A stretch of DNA of 64,000 nt from Bryum argenteum (taxonomy: Eukaryota; Streptophyta; Bryopsida; Bryales; Bryaceae): assembly GCA_037043015.1 (NCBI GenBank), contig CM073321.1:30358101-30422100 (forward strand), written 5' to 3'. A program made the translations under genes and the position numbers. Under the pieces are notes generated by a model. The model worked only from the letters and a program-made list of their open reading frames with translations, searched no databases and was not told the origin of the DNA. Shown here one piece after another: positions 48,345 through 59,200 of the stretch (position 1 is its first letter; each line of letters opens with the position of its first letter).

Positions 48345-48584
48345 GCTCAAGTCTAACCAAATTCAAGGAACTTAAGCCTTACTTTCCACGGGTTTGGGTC
48401 ACTAAATCCATGGTAATAAGTCAAGAATATTGGAATATTCCCAGGAATATTCGAAAATTATTCTCTAATTTTTTTAAAAACTATTTTTAGAACTTTTTTT
48501 ACTAAAAATACAAACTCCGCCCTAAAAATTCAAAATCTTACCGCTCACCGCTCACCGCTCAAAGCTCACACGGTAGCAACGTCC
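48345..48584 (-). repeat. Inner element, transposase-side end
   Basis: Read on the minus strand: GGACGTTGCTACC, GTGTGAGC, (GAGCGGT)n, a TATTTTTAGTAA block and TTGACTTATTACCATGG. It is the inverted partner of 29,335-29,590. Confidence 0.85.
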
Positions 48585-48652
48585 ATTACAAGGATAACAT
48601 ATAGAATCGGTAGATGTGGATGTTGGTTTACATAATGTGACCTTGAGGTAGT

Positions 48653-51232
48653 CTACACTCTAACTTGGTCTAAGATTCCCGTCTCTAGAATCATTTTCAC
48701 CTTGTTGAAACTGAAGGTGGGCGCGTGGATGAAGAGGTCTCTATCAATATCAAATTTGCATACCAATACCAACACGAAGTATAGGTACTTGCAATGTCTA
48801 TACGGTTTGCCTTTTCGTCCTAACTTAGTTATGGTTTTTTTAAACACCGGGCAAGAACATTCAGGGTTCTCACTTAGAGATAGTTTATAGATAGACTCTA
48901 TATCCAACTCCAAAGCGATGATACATCCAAAACCAGGTTGTGGTATCATGGTCACCTCGAGTAGTTTTGCCTCCATGGCACGAGCTGAATCAATGTTCTT
49001 CATGTGCTTCGGAGTCACAACCTTGATGCGTCGAAGAACTTTAGACTTGCGTGATTTGGGGTACAGATCAGCCTTGTCTGGCACTGGAATATGTGACAAG
49101 TCTCTCCATGGGGCAAAAGTATTGAATGTGCGGTTGAGTGGAAGCCGTTCCTTTTGTAGGAGCCGAAAGCCCGCATTCTCCAACGCCTCTATTTCGTCAC
49201 GTGTTAGTTTAGTCCCAATCATCACGGACCAAACTGAGGGAATAGAGGGTCGACCTTGTTTCCAAGAGAACGGCTCAATCCATTTACGACAACTACCCTT
49301 CACACAACGCTCAATATTGTGTGTACAAAAGAAGAACTGATCTACTATTTTGCTACTACGTTGAAGAGGCTGCCATATTTCTGTGTAAGTTGGAGCTGCG
49401 GTCGCCTTCCCGTTTTGGACAATGCGGGATTCGCATTTCTTCCTAGTCTTAGCCATAATACTCCAACAAGCCTTGGATGAGGATTCCTTCAAACGGGCAA
49501 TGTGCCATAGACGCTCATTCACTCTCGTCTCTTGGATAGCAATGACGCGCTAAATACTGGGTCTAGGAGAAGAGGACGGATCCAGCGGTTGCTCCTAAAC
49601 TTCATCTTTTTTGTGGATAGGACTGAGATTCTCAGCAAGAGCTCGTGTGACTCTTCTCCCTATTCGAGGACGTGAGTAGCTCACGGTGTCAGGTCAATGA
49701 GTTTCGTCTTCAGCACCAATGGGAACATCAGCCTTACGTTTCCTGGAACCAAAAATCTCTGCCCCCTCCAAGTGGGCGTCACACGTACAGTAAGCTTCTG
49801 CTTCAGGGAAGTCCATAACTGCCTTGTTGAGGCAAGATGGATTGCTCGATCGATTAGCTCGATGTTGAGCGGTATAAAGACGCTGTCGAAGTTCTTCTAC
49901 GGATGGTCCAGAACCACTTACTCCGCCTTTGTTGAATTGATGGTAGCCAACCACTGGGAGAAAGGCCCAGACGTAGTTGTCAACAGCTGCAACATAGAGA
50001 TCCCTACCCTTATTGCCAGACGCTTGCAGCCACTTGTTATGGATTGACTCCGCAAGATTACATGAAGGCATCTCTGCGAGTTCTTCTGCCGAATATTTTT
50101 TTTCCTGCAATGTTCAAACGTATTAGACCTTTATTCATAATATAGATTTGTACGTAATACAGATTCACAGTATATAAATCCACATAAAAAATCAACTATT
50201 AAGATATATTATTACAACAAGAACTGTCAATTTCTTTGCTACTGTCATAACATTGTAGAAGCTACTATAGAGCATGTAATCAGCAAAGATATCGCAAAGA
50301 AATTGTATACTTACTAGTTCTATAAATCCACCCCATTGTTTGTATCTGAAGTGCCCGTACGCAAGCCAATGACCTAAGTGTTCTAATCCAACTTCGGAGG
50401 TGGCCTTCAAAGATGCCCACTACGCTCTTATAGCCCAATATCGGGTCTCAGCCTCTTCCATGGTGCGCGCATCCTTGTACCGCTTACAGAGAATCCGGTG
50501 TTGGCCTTGCAATTCGACCACAATGTATTGTTTCGTATGTTTCTCAAGAGACTGCGTCCAATGGAAATAACATGTTCGTTCGCAGCCTTCCATGGGGACA
50601 GCAGTGTTTCCAGAGCCGTAGATGATGCGCACAACGTTCCAATTGGCTTGAGCACTATCAGCCATAAATCCTTGAAACTGCGGTTTAGGTACACCGTTTC
50701 TTGCCATGACGTGATTAAGGCTCTTCAAGAATACGAGTTGATCATCTTTGTCCTCTTACTGGAAATCACAACATGCAATGGTTAGAATGCGTTGAAAATT
50801 TGAGTCGTACACGTGGCAGGCCATGGTGGTCCAATCCGTAACGCGTTCGACATGGTCAAACATTATCCATGCGTTGAATAGGTTTCCTCCAGGCAGCATA
50901 CGGCGAACAAGATCAACACCGCTACCGGGGCCAACCTCGGACATCTTGAAGATGAAGACTTTCTCCGATTCGTCGCCTTGGCCAGGAAACATGTTGCGTT
51001 GCACATACGTCCAGTTGCTAAGACCTCTTAGCTTTGTGATTCCATCGAGGATGCCATACCGACGCAGGTACCACAGGGAAGATGCATCATAGCCGAATCG
51101 AATTCCAAGCTACGATGCAGTGATCTCTACAAAACCTTTAAGCCCTACGGACATGCAAATGGGAACAAGTGCTCCCTGTGACACAATCTCAACGATGTCT
51201 GCAGGAGTGGGTTCAGAGGAGGAGGAAGCCAT
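48653..51232 (-). pseudogene. MULE transposase, host copy, with large internal deletion
   Basis: Starts MASSSSEPTPADIVEIV at 51,232. After RFGYDASSLW the sequence jumps to YLRRYGILDGITKLRGLSNW: relative to the inner copy, about 1.2 kb is missing, which removes the Cys/His zinc region. The DDE core continues (NAWIMFDHV, GFMADSAQANWNVVRI, CYFHWTQSL). The intron (~50,316-50,105) has a GTAAGT donor and GCAG acceptor. Exon 2 has stops at ~49,696 (TGA after DETH), ~49,600 and ~49,558, then an extra CTHNIERCVKGSCRK segment and a SWIM motif CSCPVFKK...CKYLYF in which the final His is Tyr. A TAG near 51,109 and another near 50,421 replace Trp codons. It is inactive as a full transposase. Confidence 0.85.
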
Positions 51233-51735
51233 GATGAGCAGGAGAACTAACGAGCATCGACAATGGATGTGAGAAAAAGATACGCACTAGGTATGATGCA
51301 GTTTATATGAGAAAGTTGGTAGTAGGAACTTGTAAATGAGGACAATAGAGTGAATAAATCAGACAATTACCATATTGAATAATAAATGTTGTGTACCATT
51401 AGGCAATTGTAATTAGTGTCGTTAATGCGCAAGTGTCGACAGTCTCAAATATGGAAAAGTGACGGCGGTCGTCACTGTCAGAGCATTTGTATGCAAATTC
51501 AAAAAATAAATTAGCATCTCATGTAAGTGACTGTCACATTTGGCAGCCCATGAGCTGTCAAAGTTATTGCGATAATTAATCATCAACTGCGCAAATTACG
51601 TTAGGGGCGGCTTGTAAATTTTGTTTAAATAGGAGTAGGACGACGATATGGTCCTTTCCATTGTTCGTTTAGTTAATGTTGGTAAGGTTTTGAGACGATA
51701 CGAACTGTGTCCATTTGAATAGAGTCTTGAACGTT
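51233..51735. promoter_or_regulatory. Divergent promoter region, host element
   Basis: A 503-bp gap between transposase (-) and A1 (+). Contains AAAGTGACGGCGGTCGTCAC at 51,456, continuing TGTCAGAG, which is largely conserved in the inner copy. AT-rich TATA-like stretches lie on both sides but no specific start site can be fixed. Confidence 0.55.
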
Positions 51736-52453
51736 ATGGAGGCGGTGAGCATGGGTTCTGAGAGATCCAATGAGAGTGTGCCCAAGAAGAAGAAGAAGAG
51801 AGGGAGTACTCGTTTTAGTAACACAAAAGCGCGCAAACGAAGTGCATTGCGAAAGGTGGGTGCGTCTAGGTCGAGTGGAGATGAGGGAGGTTCTCCTGAT
51901 TTTGACCTCAACGATGATGAAGTCGGGCCGCAGTATAGGCGGAATCTGAAAATGGGGTCAATCAATCTTGACATAGTGATCGAGGTTGCCGAGAAAGATA
52001 CAACTGAAGATGTGAATGGATTCAAGAGATTTATAGAAGAACAGGAGCTCGGTGGAAGTGGATCGACATCGAGTGAATCTCTATGTTATCACATAGGAGG
52101 TGATGAGGCTGCACAGGATTCTGAGAAGCAAGTATGGTAGAATTCTAGACTTCTTGCGATTAAGTTATTGCTGTCTGAGTTTAATGAGTTGAATGTTTGC
52201 ATACTAGGGTGATGCCGAGGAAGGTCTCAAGGACGATGACGTAGATGATTCAAGTATTGACGATACGGAGAAAGATTGCAAGGATTGTTCTGAGAAGGAG
52301 GAGCTGATGGACCAGAACAAGAAGTTGGTAGATGTTGAAGAGGATGAAGATACCACTGATCGCATTTTAGAGGTGGAGGTAAATGACATGACGTTTTTCT
52401 TAAGTGTCATGAAGGAGTCTGGGCACATTTTAGAATTTACCTCAATAGATTAG
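51736..52453 (+). CDS. Gene A1, host copy: small basic/acidic protein, intact
   Basis: Exon 1 51,736-52,131 (132 codons) and exon 2 52,208-52,453, joined in phase 0 (donor GTATGG, acceptor GCATACTAG), give about 213 residues with no stop. N-terminus MEAVSMGSERSNES then PKKKKKRG, a classical nuclear-localisation-like cluster, followed by Asp/Glu-rich segments (DFDLNDDEVGPQYRRNLKMG; DDDVDDSSIDDTEKD). No catalytic motif is seen and the family is unrecognised. I chose the second ATG because the inner copy also begins at that position. The last ~25 codons (after ILEVE) could be intron read-through since a GT follows there. It is the only cargo gene in either element still fully open. Confidence 0.6.
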
Positions 52454-52881
52454 AGATGCGATTATGTTATCTTGGTACGCATATGTAGATTTCGATTTAG
52501 TATTGGTGTAGGAATTAAAGATACGACAAACTATTGAGTGTATGTTTAATTTGATGTGATACGTATACTTATGAATATCATTTGAAGTGACTAAGTAACG
52601 TGATACTGATGCTTGTATATACAATAGAATGAATGGGAAATATTTTCATGGAGTCTAAAAGATACCAGTCAAGTATATAGTAATCACAAGTACTTCTATA
52701 GTATCTCAGAAACGCGGTATAGGTGTAGGCCGGGCAGGGCTGGGCCGGTCCGGTTCGCTGAAGCTGCCCCGGGTATCGGTTCACCCTGAGCCGCCGCCGA
52801 CCTAGTTCTTGATCCAGTAGCAGCCAAGGCTCTATCCGCGTTTGATAAGCTTGGCAGGCACTATTTTTAAAAATTGTCAGT

Positions 52882-55800
52882 ATGGCTGACAAAAAGAGTT
52901 GGAGAATTGGTTGTAGCACCAAGAATAGAGAGAACGGTAGCAATGAAGATGCTTTCGATGGGCTTGTCTGGCCTAGCTTAAACCCTAAACAACGCAAAAC
53001 TTATCGATGTCCAATTCGAATTGAAGGAAGGAGTCGCAATTGCAATGGGAAACTTAGGCGAAGAAGTAGAAGTAACAATGCCGCGCGAAGGAGAGTACGT
53101 CGAAAAAGATTTGCAGATTGTGAGTTCAAATTCATCAGAATCAAGCTTGTTCTCGTGGATTTACAGATGCCATCCCTATCAACCAGGAGAGGTAATTAAG
53201 ACGCGTGCGGAGTTGTAAGCTTTGTACTCAAAGAATTTTAAGGTTAGAAAGAAAACTTCCATTGAACTCGTACTTTACTGCATTTGTATGTTTAAGAAAA
53301 CTAGGTATATTTCGTTGACTCTCCTCCTTGGTAGGAGTCGGCCCGGAGATGCCGATGAGTCTCTGCCATCTCAGTAGAAAGTACGAGTTCGTTCTTTGTG
53401 TGCATCGCTCTTCTCAGAAAAGTGAAATTTTTTCAAATTTTCGGCGTATGCAGTGGTCCTCGTGATCTACACGTGCTCTGTTCTGGAAGGGGGTCGACAC
53501 CTTCGCGGTTGCACGCTGGGCTCAGAGGGCTCAGTGATGCCGGGTTGGGACGCCTTGAGGTAGCATGCTGTAGATCGTTGCGAAATGCTGGCACTCTGAA
53601 TGACCGTCTTGCCGGTGATGGTTCTTCCTGAGGCTCCTTGGTGAATCTCGGCGTGAGTGTTGGCACAGGAAATGGCCGTCATGATGAGCATGTGTGTGTC
53701 TGTGCTTGCATATTTTGAGCAGAATTGTAATTTTTTTCCCGAATAGCTCCCGAGTGCCAGACTTGCGTCGACGCAAGTCGGGGTGGGTCTCGACTGCTTC
53801 ACCTGTTTTCTTGTTTGTTTTTCAGAGCTGTGAATTTTTCGTCAAATTTTCGGCCCTTGCAGTGGTCCTCGTGATCTCAGGTGTTCTGTTCTTGAAGGGG
53901 GCACACTGGGCTCAGAGGGCACAAAGGGATCAGTGATGCCGGTGTTCGGACGCCCTGAGGCTCCATGCAGGAGCTCATCATGACGATGCTGGCATTCACA
54001 ATGGCCGTTGTGCCGGTGATGGAACTTTGTGAGGCACCGTGCTGAATCTCGGCGTGACAGTGTTGGCAGTGGGACTGGCCGTCTTCATGAGCATGTGTGT
54101 GTCTTTGCTTGCATCGTTTAAGCAGGATTGGAATTTTTAGGCCGAATTGCTTCTATGCCTGCTAGACTTGCGTCGACGCAAGTCTGGGTGGGTCTCGGCT
54201 GATTCCCCCTACTTCTCATGAGAAATCTTGTTTGTTTCTCAGAAGTGGGAACTTTTTGTCAACTTTTAGTCTTTTGCAATGGTCCTCGTGATCTCAGGTG
54301 CTCTGTTCTCAAAGGGGATCAGGGCTCAGTGATGCCGGGTTGGGACGCCTCGGGCACTAGGCTGTAGATCGTTGTGACGATCCTGGCACTCTGAATGGTC
54401 CTCTTACCGGTTATGGTTCTTCCTAAGGCTCCTTGTTGAATCTTTGCGTCAGGTGCTAGCAGTGGGACTGGCCGTCTTGATGAGCATGTGTGTGTCTTTG
54501 TTTGCATCGTTGAAGCAAGATTGGAATTTTTTGGCCGATTTGCTCGTACGCCTGCCTAACTTGCGTCAACGCAAGATTGGGTGGGTCAGGACTCCTTCAC
54601 CTGTTTTGCTTGAAATTCCTGTATGTTGTTCATAAGTGTGAATTTTTTGTCAAATTTTTGGCCTTTGCAGTAGTCCTCGTGATCTACAGGTGTTCTGTTC
54701 TTAAAGGGGGTTGACACCCTCGCCGTTGCACGCTGGGCTCAGACGGGCTCAGTGATGCCGGGTTGGGACACATGAGGCACCATTCTATAGATTGTAGTGA
54801 CGACGCTGGCACTCTGAATGGACGTCTTGCCGGTGATGGTTCTTCGTGAAGCTCCTTGTTGAATCTCCGCGTGAGTTCTGGCACAAGAAATGGCCGTTCT
54901 GATGAGCTTGTGTGTGTCTGTGCTTGCATTGTTTGAGCACGATTGAACTTTTTTGGCCAAATTGCTTCTACACTTGCCAGACTTGCGTCGACGCAAGTCT
55001 GGGTGGGTCTCGGCTGATTCCCCTTGCTTCTCATGAGAAATCTTGTTTGTTTCTCAAGAGTGGAAACTTATTGTCAACTTTTCGTCCATTGCAGTGGTCC
55101 TCGTGATCTCAGGTGCTCTGTTCTCAAAGGGGATCAGGGCTCAGTGATGTCGGGTTGGGACGCCTCAGGCACGAGGCTGTAGATCGTTGTGACGATCCTG
55201 GCACTCTGAATGGCCGTCTTGCCGGTGATGGTTCTTTGTGAGGCTCCTTGCTGAATCCCGGCGTGACAGTGCTGGCAGTGGGACTGGCCGTCTTGATGAG
55301 CATGTGTGTGTCTGTGCTCGCATTGTTTGAGCAGGATTAAATTGTTTTTGCCTAATTGCTCCTACGCTTGCCAGACTTGCGTCGACGCAAGTCTGGGTGG
55401 GTCTCGGCTGATTCACCTGCTTTGCTTCAAAAATCGAGTTTGATTTTCTGAAGAGTCAATTTTTTATCTAATGTTCGGGCTTTGCAGTGGTCCTCGTTAT
55501 CTCCAATTGCTCTATTCTCGAAGGGGATCGACACCCTCGCCGTTGTAGGCTGGGCTTAGAGGGCTCAGTTGGGCTCCGAGGGCTCGGTGATGCCGGTGTT
55601 GGGATGCCCTTAGACACCATGCTGGAGCTCTTCGTGACGAACCCGGCACTCGTTAAGGCCGCCTTGCTTGTGATGGTTCTCCTTGAGGCTTGCTACCTGG
55701 ATGAATGCTATCTTAAAGTCGGCTTACTAATGGTTTTGAGTGGTATTGCAGGATAGGTTAAAGCTGCATAGAGTTGTACGTGAAGAGGAATCTGATGCTG

Positions 55801-56069
55801 ATAGCGACTTGTCTACTCTGAGAGATCATGTTATGGCCATTGTAGAGTCCCGTTGTTTAGTAGTAGCATTGTCCTCGGTTTCCAAAACTTCGTCTCCTGC
55901 CTCCCCTGTCCGTCACACTTCACGCGTTGACGTTGATCGGGTTGCACGAGCGGTTAACAAGCAAATTTATAAGAATGAGGCCAAAGCAAGACGTATCGCA
56001 GCGAAGGCTTTAGCTAGAATTGCACCACGTCGTTCTTCGCGTCTTGCCGCAAAGTTACAATCTATTTAA
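52882..56069 (+). pseudogene. Gene A2, host copy
   Basis: First exon ~52,882-53,242: coding frame includes KEGVAIAMGNLGEEVEVTMP and KTRAEL then TAA (53,216-53,218), where the inner copy has Glu; it continues ALYSKNFK to a GTTAGA donor. Last exon 55,752-56,069 begins after TATTGCAG, reads REEESDADSDLSTLRDHVMA and ends RRSSRLAAKLQSI-stop. The ~2.5-kb intron is filled with the palindrome satellite. The frame at the start (MADKKSWRIG) does not connect cleanly to the later frame, so there is at least one frameshift. Function unknown; the basic C-terminus suggests DNA or chromatin contact. Confidence 0.5.
53400..55740. repeat. Intronic satellite of host element, ~400-bp unit with 22-bp palindrome
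   Basis: Five to six units marked by AGTGGTCCTCGTGATCT, TGATGAGCATGTGTGTGTCT and the palindrome AGACTTGCGTC followed by its reverse complement. The palindrome starts at 53,759 (one end mismatch), 54,164, 54,558 (degenerate), 54,979 and 55,373. Spacing is about 390-430 bp. It occupies the same intron as the 35.9-41.4-kb satellite and shares the palindrome and the flanking GGGTGGGTCTCGGCTGATTC-type text, so both descend from one intronic repeat. Confidence 0.88.
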
Positions 56070-56201
56070 TTGTATCTTCATAGTATATGATATGTTTATC
56101 ATATACTTACTTATAAAACGGTTTATGTAGTATTATTTTTATTGCATTGACACATTTTTATTCTTTTTGTGGTGTGTTGTACTTGCTTTCTGAATTGCCA
56201 G

Positions 56202-59200
56202 ATGAACATAGATCAAGTCAAACTTGTTCAAGATGCAAAAGATACCCCGCTTCTTCTTAATCCTCCACAAACTCGATCTTCCAACGGGGATGAACTCTTA
56301 CTTGATAGTGTCAGAAATGTTGAAGACTTGGGCAATGGAGTTCCGGAAGAGAGTCCATCGATGACTGATCGCCAAGCTGAAGCCACGCAAGATGAAGATG
56401 GACACGAGTATCCTTTCGAGGATGTAGACACCCCTTCGCCTGGGGGTGTCAACGTTGGAATCGTCCACATGCCTCCTGATCTTCAATACAAATATCCGGA
56501 TTGGAGTGCAAACGCGATGAGAATGATTTACAAAAGTGATTCAATTGCAATCATAAACAGGTTCCGGTACAAACCTGTGAAAAAGTCTCGCATGCTAATT
56601 CCATTGTGTCGTCTTGTTTGTTATCCTAAAGATCGACCTATCTCCGAACAAGACGTACAAAAATTGGAGTATGAGTTCAACAAAGGCTATCACGAGGGCG
56701 ACCAGGTCATGTACGTTTCTCCCTTTGATAGGAAAGGGAGAGAGAAAATGGTTGATGCCGAAGATGCGGTGTGGACGAATCGTCTATGGAAATCTGCTAA
56801 TGAAGAGTTTGAGAAGACGTTGCAGTCTAATCCGGATCTTCAACACCTGAGTGACAAGTACTTTTACGTGTACGAAGGTAACCTCCGTGTTACGGCGTGG
56901 ATGCGACATATAGAGAGGTACCATAAGATGGAACCCTCGTGGTACATCTTCGTGGACTATATCATACTTGATGCTCGAGCAGAGAGTAACCTCCTTGTTC
57001 ACGCTATGAACGACATAAATTGGTGAGTAATTGTCATAATTTTCCAAATTTATTTGTTTGTATTTTGTTTAACTTCAATGTTTCTCATGTTTGATTTCGC
57101 TCGGCAGGTCTACTGAACATGACCATGTCGAAGACGGATTCTATGCAAAATTGCAGCACATGAGGAAGTTCGGTAAACTGAAACTTCAGGATTTCAAGGA
57201 TCTAATATCTCTAGAGGATTACAGAATATGCAAGTACGCCAAAGCAAAAAAAGAAACTTGGTATCCTGTAACAATTGACGTTTTCGTGAAGTTCTTATAT
57301 GCAGTAAGTTGGGTGGAATGTGTTTGTAATGTGATTCTTTGTATTCGGTTTTTTCCACCTTATTAATCCTTTTTATACTTTGTACAGAGGAGATTAGCAA
57401 AGGCATCAAATGACGCTGAAACGAATTACTACGACACCGTCCCCAAGGATAAACAAACAGGACCCGGAGTATGGAGTGCCATGGATAATGCGATCAAAGC
57501 AGAAATCAAGTCCATTCGTGGCAAAAACTTCGACAAGATGGTCGCTGTAGCCAACAACAAACTTGGGAAAGTATTTGCGAAGGAGGTAAAGAAAGCACCC
57601 CTTTCAGGTTTCATATAACTCTATTCGTAATCATGTTCCATAACTCATTTCTTACTTATGAATTTCATGTGTAGATCTATACTCATTACAGCAAGAACCT
57701 GAAACTCGATATGACAATTGATCGCTTACAAATGGTAGCCACTACGAATGTTCACTTCGATTTCAAGGGAAAGTGTAACGCATGAAATGAAGTTCAACGA
57801 TCTTTTTGCTTCCCAGAAGAACGTCCAATGAAAGATAGAATTTTGATTGCATTTCTACATCGCGCTTCTCTTTGGGCACAGGTAACTTAATTTTTTGTTA
57901 CGTGTTTACTAAATTTGACTTCTTCTGATATTTTAATTTCTAACATGTTTCATTTTTTTCCCAGCTTGAGCAATCACTTGAAAGTGAATTGCAAAAACTG
58001 ATTGACAACGAAAACCTCAACATTGAGTGGTCTAATATTGTCCTAAAGCCATCAACGTATGTCGAGAAGTGAAGGTTGCTCTTGTGGGAGAAGGCATTCG
58101 GAAACTATCTTGCTCCTAATGCAAGTCCTAATCAAAGGCTCGGATATTCACAAGATTACTGGAGGCAAAGCTACAATTAAGCGACTTCTATTCTGGTATG
58201 TATCCAATTTCCTTTAAAATATTATTAAAAATGGTACAACGTATTCAATTTTCACAATCTAATTGTTTACAATTTTGTAGGTACTTAAAACAAGAGCTCG
58301 TTGCCAAGGGAGCCTTAGCTTCATTCTCTATTCCAATGGAGTTCGAGGACGTTTCAGTCACAAATGATCCCCGCACCTTTTTCTCACCAGCCCAAAAAGA
58401 GCGGTTTACCAACTCTCAATTGACGACCGGTGGATGGTTTCTTGAGTGCGACGACAACTACGTGCACAAGGAGGAGAAGCATCTTCTTCGGAACCTCGCT
58501 TCAAACGCAGCTGACTCTGCACCAATGGAGATTGACGACGATGACGATGACGACCTCTCCATTTTACCGGACGCACCTGATCCAATCTCTTCACCTTCTT
58601 CACCAGTTGCACTGCCCAAGTCTCGAGCAAACATGAAGCGACGCAACGTGCCATCGGACCGTGTAGTAGATCTTGAGTAAGAATCCAAAGAAATTGCTTC
58701 CCTCCTAGAAGACATTGCAAGGCCAGAAGATGCTGATCTGACTCAGGCTTTAGCCGGAGCCACAAACAATGCAATTCGACGCGGTGGAAGATTGACTCAA
58801 CTTTCTACAGGTGGACTTACGAATGCAAGGTCCCTTCCTCAATCATTCACCGTTGACCACAACTCCCTACAGTCTCCACGTCACCTCAGCCAACCAATAT
58901 TTGCCAAACGCCCTCTTCCGAAACCAAATCACATTGGTAGCAGCTCGTCGTCGAAAATATCAGTCACTCTGCCTATGTATCTCCAGAAGGGGTACATTGG
59001 AGTTTGGTTCATCAATCGTTGAAGACTGGAAATTGGGATTTGCAAATCCTCGATATCGTCCAGTTCATCAAGAAGGTAGTATTTTGTACATTTGTCATTT
59101 ATAATCTCCCTACTTACGTTTTGTACTTGTAAATCTATTAGCCACTATCTAATTATTGATTTGAATACGAGATTGGAAAAGACCGAAAGTACACGTGTTC

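Larger units (their letters stand above)
29753..48584. mobile_element. Inner MULE element of the same family, opposite orientation
   Basis: Starts GGGGAAACCACCGGTGTGAG and ends with the complement of GGACGTTGCTACCGTGTGAG. Flanks are ATTATAAGGA (29,743-29,752) and ATTACAAGGA (48,585-48,594), a 10-bp duplication with one transition. Joining the flanks rebuilds the host sequence after the transposase stop codon, which aligns with the corresponding region of this inner copy (GTGTGAAnCACAC ... ACATATAG ... TAGATG). At ~18.8 kb it is longer than the host because of a much larger satellite and a solo LTR in the A2 intron. It carries gene B (-), A2 (-), A1 (-) and transposase (+). Confidence 0.85.
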
